DNA from: an uncultured Ruminococcus sp.
Lineage (GTDB): Bacteria > Bacillota > Clostridia > Oscillospirales > Acutalibacteraceae
Direction: 5' to 3'
Length of the DNA stretch: 6,839 nucleotides
NCBI GenBank assembly: GCA_902773265.1
Contig: CACYDZ010000215.1
Coordinates: 1-6,839, forward strand
Below, in pieces: positions 1 through 5,577 of this stretch. Positions within the stretch are counted from its first letter, which is position 1, and each line of letters begins with the position of its first letter. The translations under genes and the position numbers were made by a program. The notes beneath the pieces were generated by a model. It had not been told where the DNA came from, made no database searches, and saw nothing but the letters and a program-made list of their open reading frames with translations.

Positions 1-150
1 ACCAGACGGTTTATTGAAGCTATCCGTATTGACAACGAAATCAGAAAAATAAAGGGATTGCCGATACAGAAGTATGACACACACCGGCAAAGAGCTTATC
101 TTGAATATCCTGACGGGAGAAGAGAATATTTTGGAAACAACATATCGTAA
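1..150 (+). CDS. 3' end of a small hypothetical protein, likely partner of the zeta-like gene
   Basis: The window opens inside this gene. Frame 1 is open from base 1 and gives 49 residues before a TAA at 148-150; the start lies outside the window. The visible C-terminus is charged and helix-prone (RRFIEAIRIDNEIRKIKG), then has a short, probably beta segment with AYLEYPDGRREYF, and ends in GNNIS. I recall small proteins with this kind of ending just upstream of short zeta-toxin-family kinases in Clostridia, where they are plausible antitoxin or partner candidates. That role is inference from position only. The gene overlaps the next one by 20 bases if the latter starts at the TTG at 131, which fits translational coupling. 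No catalytic motif is visible. Confidence is high that the frame is coding and low for the function. Confidence 0.6.
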   Translation, partial: TRRFIEAIRIDNEIRKIKGLPIQKYDTHRQRAYLEYPDGRREYFGNNIS

Positions 151-702
151 ACCTGAACTGATAATTTTTGCCGACCCTAATGGCAGCGGAAAATCTACTA
201 TCACTAAAATGGCTAAGACTGTCGGTAAATATATCAATGCTGACGAAATCAAAAAGACGATTTTTTGTACTGACCTTGAGGCAGCTCAAATTGCTGAAAA
301 ATTAAGAAATTCGTCAATAGATAAGCATGAAGAATTTACTTTTGAGACAGTGCTTTCCACACCACGAAACCTGAATTTGTTGAAAAGAGCAAAGGAAGAG
401 GGATATTTTATAAGAGGAATTTATGTATTGACAGCTAATCCTTATATCAATGTGGCAAGAGTGAAAGCAAGGGTAAGTTTTGGCGGTCATGATGTACCCG
501 AAGAGAAAATTTTAAGTCGTTATGACCGTGCCTTAGAATTAATTCCGCATTTGTTGAAGTATGTGATGTTGTGCATATTTACGATAATACTGTTTCTCCG
601 TTCAGAATATTCAAAAAGCGTAAAGATGTTTATTATCGGTGGCAGAACGAGTTTTGGAGTAACCGGAGAATTGAAGAATTAACAGGCGTTACTGATTTCT
701 GA
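131..702 (+). pseudogene. Zeta-toxin-like P-loop kinase, frameshifted and with altered Walker A
   Basis: This resembles the short (about 190 residue) zeta-toxin-family kinases, whose classical members phosphorylate UDP-activated sugars. Seen directly: the P-loop LIIFADPNGSGKST (residues 10-23), NADEIK (36-41), FTFETVLST, then GYFIRGIYVLTANPYIN and RVKARV-FGGHDVPEEKI. After LELIPHLL the reading frame turns into unrelated hydrophobic sequence and stops at 680-682. From base 559, frame +1 instead reads VCDVVHIYDNTVSPF, RIFKKRKDVYYRWQNEFW and RRIEELTGVTDF, ending at TGA 700-702. This is a convincing family C-terminus, so one base (probably a G near 557) has been lost. The first Gly of Walker A is also Asp (GAC at 173-175), which should impair ATP binding. 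Start: TTG at 131 is preferred because GGGAGAAGAG (115-124) precedes it and the family begins just before the P-loop. The upstream ATG at 74 has no ribosome site at the right distance. A sequencing error could explain the frameshift but is less likely to explain both lesions. Confidence 0.8.
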
Positions 703-777
703 CCAAAAAACGGTTGTGAAAATTAAGAAGATTTTTAGTCGAAAATTTGGATATATTATAAATTTTTACTAATTCTA

Positions 778-806
778 TTGAAATTTCTTTCCGGGATTGT
801 TATTAT
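778..806 (+). promoter_or_regulatory. Sigma-A-type promoter of the glg operon
   Basis: TTGAAA (778-783) is followed after exactly 17 bases by TATTAT (801-806). A TG at 798-799, one base ahead of the -10 box, makes it an extended -10. The predicted transcript would start near 812-814, giving a 5' leader of about 47 bases before the glgB ATG. The position, between the decayed kinase gene and glgB, makes it the likely main operon promoter. It also means the longer open frame from 797 cannot be fully translated from this promoter. Confidence 0.65.
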
Positions 807-859
807 ATTATTGTGGGCATTTTGTTATTGGGAAAATAAAAAGAAAGGAAAATTTCATT

Positions 860-2857
860 ATGGATTATGTAACGGAAAACAGACATCTGCAACTGTTTGG
901 CAGTGGAGAAGATATTACAGCTTATGAATATATGGGCGTTCATAAAGTAGATGACGGAAATTGTTATGTATTCAGGGTATGGACACCGAATGCGGTAGCG
1001 GTATCGGTTATAGGAAAGTTCAATGGCTGGAACGAAAATGCCAACCATATGTCAAGGATAGGCAACGGTGATGTATGGGAATGTTATATCAACGGTGTCA
1101 ATGAATTTGATGCCTACAAGTACTGTATTGTCACGCAGAACTATGAACGCTTATATAAATCAGACCCTTATGCGTTTCACTTTGAAACAAGACCTGATAA
1201 TGCCAGTCTTGTCTATACGATTGAGGGATTTGAGTGGAATGACGAAAAGTGGGTAACGCAGAGAACACAAACCACAATCAGCAATCAGCCGATGAATATT
1301 TATGAAATTCACGCAGGTTCGTGGAGGAAATATCAGGACGGAAATTTCTACAACTATCGCAGACTGGCAGACGAATTAATCCCATATGTTATGGATATGG
1401 GCTATACACATATCGAATTAATGCCGGTTATGGAATATCCTTTTGACGGTTCGTGGGGATATCAGCCGACAGGTTACTATGCACCTACTTCACGATACGG
1501 TCAGCCGAAAGACTTCATGTATTTTATCGACAAGTGTCACCAGAACAATATTGGTGTGATTATGGACTGGTCAATCACAAACTTTCCGAAAGACGATTAC
1601 GCTTTGAAATGTTTTGACGGTACTTGCTGTTACGAATATCACGACCCCCTGAAAGCCAACAGGGAAGATACGGACACGCTTGTTTTTGACTATGCCAGAT
1701 ATGAAGTCATCAGTTTTCTGTTATCGAGTGCGGTATTCTGGGTGGACAAATATCATATAGACGGGTTGAGGCTTGATAATATTGCGTCTATGCTCTATCT
1801 TGACTACAACAAGTCGGGAAAAGCGTCAGCAGTGAACAAATTCGGCGGAAAAGAAAATCTGGAAGCGGTAGCCTTTGTGCAAAAATTCAATACAGTCATT
1901 CATGACAATTTCAAAGGCGTTATCACGATTGCGGAGGAATCTACCGCATGGCCGATGATATCCAAACCTGTCAAAGAGGGTGGTTTAGGCTTTGACTTCA
2001 AATGGAATGTAGGCTGGGTGAACGATATGCTGAATTATATAGCGATTGACCCGTTTTACCGTCCGTTCAACCACGCAAGCCTGATATTTTCTTTGCAGTA
2101 TGCGTTTATGGAAAATTTTGTGTTACCGCTCTCTCATAACATAGTTATCAGCGGTAAGAAATCGTTGTTGAGTAAAATGCCCGGAGATAATGACAGTCAG
2201 TTTGACCATGTGAAAACATTCATGGCATATATGATGATGCATCCCGGTAAGAAACTTACTTTTATGGGCAACGAAATCGGACAGACAGAAGAATGGAATA
2301 CAGATTCCCAACTGTCTTGGGAAGAAGTGCAGTATCCCAAAAACGGAAAATTACATTATTTTATCAAATGTTTAAATAAATTTTATCAGAACAATCCATG
2401 TATGTATGAGATTGAAAATTCGAGAGAAGGATTTCACTGGATACATCATGATGATTTTACACAGTGTATTATGGCATTCCGCAGAATGGATAAACATGGT
2501 GACGGAATTATTGCCTTGTGTAATTTTCTCCCCATCAAGCGAGAAAACTACAGTATAGGTGTTCCCTACAAAGGAATATACGGCGAAATATTCAACACAG
2601 ACAGCACCGAATTTGGCGGTAAAGGTATTACCAACGGCACCGAAATTCTGTCGGTTGATACGCCTATGCACGGTTATGACAAAAGCATTGTTCTGAGTAT
2701 TCCGCCGTTATCGGTGATGTATTTTAAATGTCATAAGAAATACAGTGATATTGATATTAAGTCCATAGAAATTTCCGAACAGGATAAGGAAACGATTGAC
2801 AAAATTCAGGAACTCAACAAGAAAATTGCTGTTATGACAGAAAACGAAAACTCCTGA
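860..2857 (+). CDS. glgB: GlgB-family 1,4-alpha-glucan branching enzyme homologue with substituted active site
   Basis: This is a 665-residue member of the glycogen branching enzyme family (GH13), which normally cuts alpha-1,4 chains and re-attaches them as alpha-1,6 branches. Start: ATG at 860, with AGAAAGGA at 842-849. The frame is open back to 797 but that lies inside the promoter. Domains: N-terminal CBM48-like module (about 35-115, FRVWTPNAVAVSVIGKFNGW); catalytic barrel with YEIHAGSW and PFDGSWGYQPTGYYAPTSRYG; C-terminal beta domain to about 623; then a charged tail of about 42 residues. Of the seven invariant residues (E. coli D335, H340, R403, D405, E458, H525, D526), D236, R304, nucleophile D306, E359 and H426 are kept. 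The region I His is Asn241 (DWSITNF) and the region IV Asp is Asn427 (LSHNIVISGK). Other conserved positions near the active site also differ. The open frame and preserved scaffold argue for a maintained protein, but its branching activity is doubtful. Family assignment is sure; catalytic function is not. Confidence 0.9.
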   Translation: MDYVTENRHLQLFGSGEDITAYEYMGVHKVDDGNCYVFRVWTPNAVAVSVIGKFNGWNENANHMSRIGNGDVWECYINGVNEFDAYKYCIVTQNYERLYKSDPYAFHFETRPDNASLVYTIEGFEWNDEKWVTQRTQTTISNQPMNIYEIHAGSWRKYQDGNFYNYRRLADELIPYVMDMGYTHIELMPVMEYPFDGSWGYQPTGYYAPTSRYGQPKDFMYFIDKCHQNNIGVIMDWSITNFPKDDYALKCFDGTCCYEYHDPLKANREDTDTLVFDYARYEVISFLLSSAVFWVDKYHIDGLRLDNIASMLYLDYNKSGKASAVNKFGGKENLEAVAFVQKFNTVIHDNFKGVITIAEESTAWPMISKPVKEGGLGFDFKWNVGWVNDMLNYIAIDPFYRPFNHASLIFSLQYAFMENFVLPLSHNIVISGKKSLLSKMPGDNDSQFDHVKTFMAYMMMHPGKKLTFMGNEIGQTEEWNTDSQLSWEEVQYPKNGKLHYFIKCLNKFYQNNPCMYEIENSREGFHWIHHDDFTQCIMAFRRMDKHGDGIIALCNFLPIKRENYSIGVPYKGIYGEIFNTDSTEFGGKGITNGTEILSVDTPMHGYDKSIVLSIPPLSVMYFKCHKKYSDIDIKSIEISEQDKETIDKIQELNKKIAVMTENENS

Positions 2858-2860
2858 ATG

Positions 2861-2905
2861 TCGGGGACTTTGTCCCCGAACCCTTTCAGGGGCTTTGCCC
2901 CTGAA
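2861..2905. repeat. Tandem pair of GC-rich palindromes
   Basis: The first is TCGGGGAC-TTT-GTCCCCGA (8-bp stem, 3-base loop, 2861-2879). The second is TTCAGGGGC-TTT-GCCCCTGAA (9-bp stem, 3-base loop, 2885-2905). Each is followed by AACCC, so they are also direct repeats of one another. They begin four bases after the glgB stop. Neither has a following T-run, so they are not classical intrinsic terminators. In RNA they would be very stable and could block 3' exonuclease. Confidence 0.8.
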
Positions 2906-2910
2906 CCCCA

Positions 2911-3027
2911 CAAACTTTTTGAAAAAAGTTTGACAAAAACTTTCAAGACTCACTTCGTTCGGAATGATTAGCTAAGTGTCAGCTATGACAATTAAAAGTT
3001 TTTTGTCCACTTTTTTTCAAAAAAGTG
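2911..3027. repeat. Imperfect inverted-repeat element with a short core
   Basis: The left arm 2911-2946 starts with CAAACTTTTT-GA-AAAAAGTTTG and continues GACAAAAACTTT. The right arm 2992-3027, read on the other strand, is CACTTTTTTGAAAAAAAGTG followed by GACAAAAAACTTTTAA. The two agree over most of about 36 bases with a few indels. Each arm is itself a palindrome. The core 2948-2990 carries a small dyad, TGTCA-GCTA-TGACA (2977-2990). The shape is that of a small MITE-like or REP-like element, but no target-site duplication was recognised. Confidence 0.6.
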
Positions 3028-3051
3028 AAAGGCATAGCCTTTTTCGGCGGG

Positions 3052-3074
3052 CAAAATCGCTTATAGCGATTTTG
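3052..3074. repeat. 10-bp hairpin CAAAATCGCT-TAT-AGCGATTTTG
   Basis: Perfect 10-bp stem with a 3-base loop, downstream of the A/T-rich inverted repeat. There is no T-run after it, so it is not called as a terminator. It probably belongs to the same composite intergenic repeat. Confidence 0.7.
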
Positions 3075-3086
3075 GAACGACAGCTC

Positions 3087-3115
3087 TTTAGCGGGATTTT
3101 TAAAAATGGTAATAT
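3087..3115 (+). promoter_or_regulatory. Possible secondary promoter for glgC-glgD-glgA
   Basis: TAATAT (3110-3115) is preceded by TGG, an extended -10 configuration. Seventeen bases upstream is TTTAGC (3087-3092), a poor -35 match of three in six. Transcription would begin near 3122, leaving a leader of about 87 bases that includes the dyad at 3132-3150. The hairpin-packed gap behind glgB makes an internal promoter plausible, but the -35 is weak. No better promoter was found in the gap. Confidence 0.3.
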
Positions 3116-3131
3116 ATCGCTAAGTCAGATT

Positions 3132-3150
3132 AACTCTTTATATAAGAGTT
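3132..3150. promoter_or_regulatory. Dyad AACTCTT-TATAT-AAGAGTT upstream of glgC
   Basis: A 7-bp inverted repeat around a 5-base AT spacer, followed by TTTTC. It could be an operator or a weak leader hairpin. It lies just downstream of the possible promoter at 3087-3115 and about 60 bases before the glgC start. No regulator is identified. Confidence 0.4.
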
Positions 3151-3208
3151 TTCATCAATATAAAGACCTACCATTTACACTTATACTAAAAAGGAGGAAC
3201 AATAAAAA

Positions 3209-4426
3209 ATGTATCCAAAACAAAAAACAGTGGCAATGATACTGGCAGGCGGTCAGGGCAGTCGTCTTGGCGTGCTGACAAGAAAATTAGCGAAACCTGC
3301 CGTACCATTCGGAGGAAAATATAGAATTATTGACTTTCCGCTGTCAAACTGTGTCAATTCGGGCATTAAGGCAGTAGGTGTCCTGACACAATATCAGCCG
3401 TTGGTACTCAATGAGTATATCGGCAACGGTCAGCCATGGGATTTGGACGGTACTTATGAAGGTGTAACCTGTTTAAGTCCTTATCAGCAGATGGACGGTG
3501 CATACTGGTATTCGGGAACAGCTAACGCTATCTACCGCAATATCAACTTTATCGAAAGATATGACCCTGAATATGTCGTTGTCCTGTCAGGTGACCACAT
3601 TTACAAGATGGACTACTCCAAAATGATTAAACAGCACAAGAAAACGAATGCTGCTTGTACGATTGCTGTCATTGAAGTTTCTAAAGAAGAAGCATCAAGA
3701 TTTGGTATTCTGAACACCAATCCCGACGGTTCTATCTACGAATTTGAGGAGAAACCCGCACACCCGAAAAGCACCAATGCGTCTATGGGTATCTATGTAT
3801 TCAGCTGGAATAAACTGAGAAAATACCTTGAGGCTGATGCTGCTGACGAAAAATCCAGCAACGATTTCGGTAAAGATGTTCTTCCCGCCATGCTGAATGC
3901 AGGTGAAAGAATGTTCGCCTATGCGTTTGACGGTTACTGGAAAGATGTCGGTACTATCGACAGTCTTTGGGATGCCAATATGGATTTACTCAACCCGAAT
4001 GTTCCCATTGACCTTAGCGGTGAAAAAGACAAGATTTATTCCCGCAACCCTGTTATGCACCCGCAGTATATCGGCGAAAATGCCAACATTCAGAACTCAC
4101 TTGTTGCTGACGGTTGTGAAATTGATGGTAATTTGGAATTTTCCGTACTCTTTCCCGGCGTAAAAATCGGCACAGGAGCAACCATTACAGATTCTATTCT
4201 CATGCCCGGAGCAGTTGTTGAGGACGGTGCAACCATAGAATATTCCATTATTGCCGAAAATGCGGTTATCCGTAAAAATGCCCATGTCGGAGCAAAACCC
4301 GAAGAGTTCGACAATCGTGATGAATGGGGAGTTGCTGTTATCGGAGAGGGTGTAAATGTAGCAGAGGGTTGCAGTGTAGCCCCTAAAGCGATGATTGATA
4401 CAGATGTAACGGGAGGTAATCAGTAA
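3209..4426 (+). CDS. glgC: Glucose-1-phosphate adenylyltransferase, catalytic subunit (ADP-glucose pyrophosphorylase)
   Basis: Makes ADP-glucose and pyrophosphate from ATP and glucose-1-phosphate, the committed step of bacterial glycogen synthesis, in the cytoplasm. The 405-residue protein is of normal length. Seen: nucleotide-binding loop [10 protein letters not shown] (12-21), [19 protein letters not shown] (29-47), the catalytic-site stretch [10 protein letters not shown] (127-136) with D129 at the catalytic Asp position of E. coli GlgC, FEEKP (179-183) with K182 at the sugar-phosphate Lys, and [10 protein letters not shown]-terminal left-handed beta-helix region of hexapeptide-like repeats runs from about 285 to the end. 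All catalytic residues look intact, so this is the active subunit of the pair with GlgD. The start is set by AAGGAGG (3191-3197), 11 bases ahead of the ATG. The stop overlaps the glgD ATG by one base (TAATG), implying coupled translation and paired production. Confidence 0.96.
   Translation: MYPKQKTVAMILAGGQGSRLGVLTRKLAKPAVPFGGKYRIIDFPLSNCVNSGIKAVGVLTQYQPLVLNEYIGNGQPWDLDGTYEGVTCLSPYQQMDGAYWYSGTANAIYRNINFIERYDPEYVVVLSGDHIYKMDYSKMIKQHKKTNAACTIAVIEVSKEEASRFGILNTNPDGSIYEFEEKPAHPKSTNASMGIYVFSWNKLRKYLEADAADEKSSNDFGKDVLPAMLNAGERMFAYAFDGYWKDVGTIDSLWDANMDLLNPNVPIDLSGEKDKIYSRNPVMHPQYIGENANIQNSLVADGCEIDGNLEFSVLFPGVKIGTGATITDSILMPGAVVEDGATIEYSIIAENAVIRKNAHVGAKPEEFDNRDEWGVAVIGEGVNVAEGCSVAPKAMIDTDVTGGNQ
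4411..4416 (+). promoter_or_regulatory. glgD ribosome binding site inside glgC
   Basis: GGGAGG lies within the last codons of glgC, nine bases before the glgD ATG at 4426. It fixes the glgD start and supports translational coupling across the TAATG junction. Confidence 0.8.
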
Positions 4427-5541
4427 TGAAAAACAATGTACTTGGTCTTGTGTTCGGTAACAACCATGCCGACAGAATAGAATCCCTTACTTCACACCGT
4501 GCAGTTGCATCTGTTCCTTTCGGCGGTAAGTATCGGCTGATAGATTTTACTTTATCCAACATGACAAACAGTGGTGTACGCAATATTGGTATTATCGTCA
4601 ATAAGAACTTCTTTTCTCTGATGGACCATGTCGGTTCAGGTAAGAGCTGGGATTTGTCCAGAAAAAATGGCGGTGTTCATCTGTTACCGCCGTATATCCA
4701 GTCAGGAAGAGGAATGGGCAGTTCTGAAATTGAAGCCATTTACGCTATCGAGCGTTTTCTTCATGATTCCAATGAAGAATATGTTCTGCTGTGTGAATGT
4801 GGTATGGTAGCCAACATTGATTTTGAACCCATGATACAACAGCATGCAGATACCGAAGCAGATTTTACGGTTATGTATGTCAACAATCTGGACAGTGAGG
4901 GCAGAAAAGACGCATTGTCGATGAAAATGAACTCTGAAAACAGAGTGGAAGAATTTTCCATTGTACCGTGTGCAAAATCAGGTGAAAATGTTACTGTCGG
5001 AGCTATTCTGACCAACAAGAAATTGCTGATGAAAGTAGTTGAAGAATGTATCAGTACCAACAAACTCAACTATATGAAAGATGTACTCCAGTCTGAAGTC
5101 CAGAAATACAGATGTTTCGGCTATCATTTTAACGGCTATTATTCCTTGATTTCGTCACAGGAAGAATATTTCTATGCCAACATGAGCCTTCTCAAAAAAG
5201 AAAACCGTCAGGCATTATTCAACGATACAAAACCTATCTACACCAAAGTTCGTGACGATATGCCCAGCCGTTACGGTTTAGGGTCATCAGTCAAGAACTC
5301 TCTCATCGCACAGGGCTGTATCATTGAGGGTGAAGTCGAAAACAGTATTATTGCCAAAGGAGTAACCATAGGCAAAGGGGCAAAAGTCAGCAACTGTATC
5401 ATCATGCAGGATACAAAAGTCGGCGATAACGCTACTCTCGGTTATGTTATCGCTGATAAAGATGTTGTCATCAAGGACAACAGAACATTATTCGGTTATG
5501 ACACATTCCCTATTTACATTCCCAGTGAAAAAGTGTTATAA
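4426..5541 (+). CDS. glgD: GlgD, non-catalytic regulatory subunit of ADP-glucose pyrophosphorylase
   Basis: A 371-residue paralogue of the upstream GlgC. It keeps the fold signature ([20 protein letters not shown], about 24-43), the DHVGSGKSWDLSRKNGGVHL block and a C-terminal hexapeptide-repeat domain (about 280-355). It lacks the catalytic features: the glycine-rich GGxGxRL loop is replaced by LVFGNNHADRI, and the [10 protein letters not shown] motif by CECGMVANIDF, so the catalytic Asp is gone. In characterised Firmicutes systems such as Geobacillus, GlgD is poorly or not active alone but forms a complex with GlgC and raises its activity. The same role is inferred here. It is one base into the glgC stop codon and 36 bases ahead of glgA, so it is co-transcribed with both. 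The loss of catalytic motifs is a family trait and not local decay. Confidence 0.93.
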   Translation: MKNNVLGLVFGNNHADRIESLTSHRAVASVPFGGKYRLIDFTLSNMTNSGVRNIGIIVNKNFFSLMDHVGSGKSWDLSRKNGGVHLLPPYIQSGRGMGSSEIEAIYAIERFLHDSNEEYVLLCECGMVANIDFEPMIQQHADTEADFTVMYVNNLDSEGRKDALSMKMNSENRVEEFSIVPCAKSGENVTVGAILTNKKLLMKVVEECISTNKLNYMKDVLQSEVQKYRCFGYHFNGYYSLISSQEEYFYANMSLLKKENRQALFNDTKPIYTKVRDDMPSRYGLGSSVKNSLIAQGCIIEGEVENSIIAKGVTIGKGAKVSNCIIMQDTKVGDNATLGYVIADKDVVIKDNRTLFGYDTFPIYIPSEKVL

Positions 5542-5560
5542 TAAATAAATATAAAAAGAT

Positions 5561-5566
5561 GGAGGT
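5561..5566 (+). promoter_or_regulatory. glgA ribosome binding site
   Basis: GGAGGT in the 36-base glgD-glgA gap, 11 bases before the ATG at 5578. It supports that start. No promoter or terminator was recognised in this short gap, so glgA is read as part of the operon. Confidence 0.8.
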
Positions 5567-5577
5567 AGATAGATAAC

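Larger units (their letters stand above)
2858..3208. repeat. 351-base hairpin-rich intergenic insert between glgB and glgC
   Basis: I see no credible gene in this long gap. It holds at least six hairpins. Two GC-rich ones (2861-2879, 2885-2905) form a tandem pair of imperfect units of about 26 bases. Next comes a 10-bp A/T-rich stem (2911-2932), then a core (2948-2990), then a similar A/T-rich stem (3008-3027), a small AAAGGC-ATA-GCCTTT stem (3028-3042) and a 10-bp stem (3052-3074). The arms 2911-2946 and 2992-3027 are imperfect inverted copies of each other. Such palindrome clusters resemble dispersed intergenic repeats of Clostridia genomes; dispersal cannot be tested from one window. The last 90 bases hold the probable glgC promoter, a dyad and the ribosome site. 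It may separate glgB expression from glgC or shield the glgB mRNA 3' end. Confidence 0.7.

Noticed and set aside
74..130. ATG at 74 as the start of the zeta-like gene
   Set aside because: The nearest purine-rich stretch is about 17 bases upstream, the extension has no family likeness, and it lies inside the upstream gene; the TTG at 131 fits better.
742..766. AAAATTT / AAATTTT hairpin as a terminator of the kinase gene
   Set aside because: The stem has no G-C pairs and would be too weak.
2861..2905. Intrinsic terminator after glgB
   Set aside because: The stems are strong, but no T-run follows either hairpin, so I call them repeats and not terminators.
2708..2953. Minus-strand open frame over the glgB 3' end and GC-rich repeats
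   Set aside because: It is antisense to a sure gene and to palindromes, with no ribosome site or recognisable protein features.
2861..3074. CRISPR-like array
   Set aside because: The repeated hairpins differ in sequence and spacing, and there are no regular unique spacers.
2976..3239. 87-codon + strand open frame in the glgB-glgC gap
   Set aside because: It lies across the hairpin repeats, its sequence is a translation of palindromes, it has no ribosome site, and it overlaps the well-supported glgC start.
4761..5069. 102-codon minus-strand open frame inside glgD
   Set aside because: A mirror of the coding frame of glgD, with no independent evidence.
4426..5541. GlgD as a decayed glgC pseudogene
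   Set aside because: The loss of catalytic motifs is the normal state of the GlgD family, and the frame and fold motifs are intact.
5559..5576. Five-codon open frame (MEVDR) over the glgA ribosome site
   Set aside because: It overlaps the Shine-Dalgarno sequence itself, has no ribosome site of its own in a good position, and is expected by chance.
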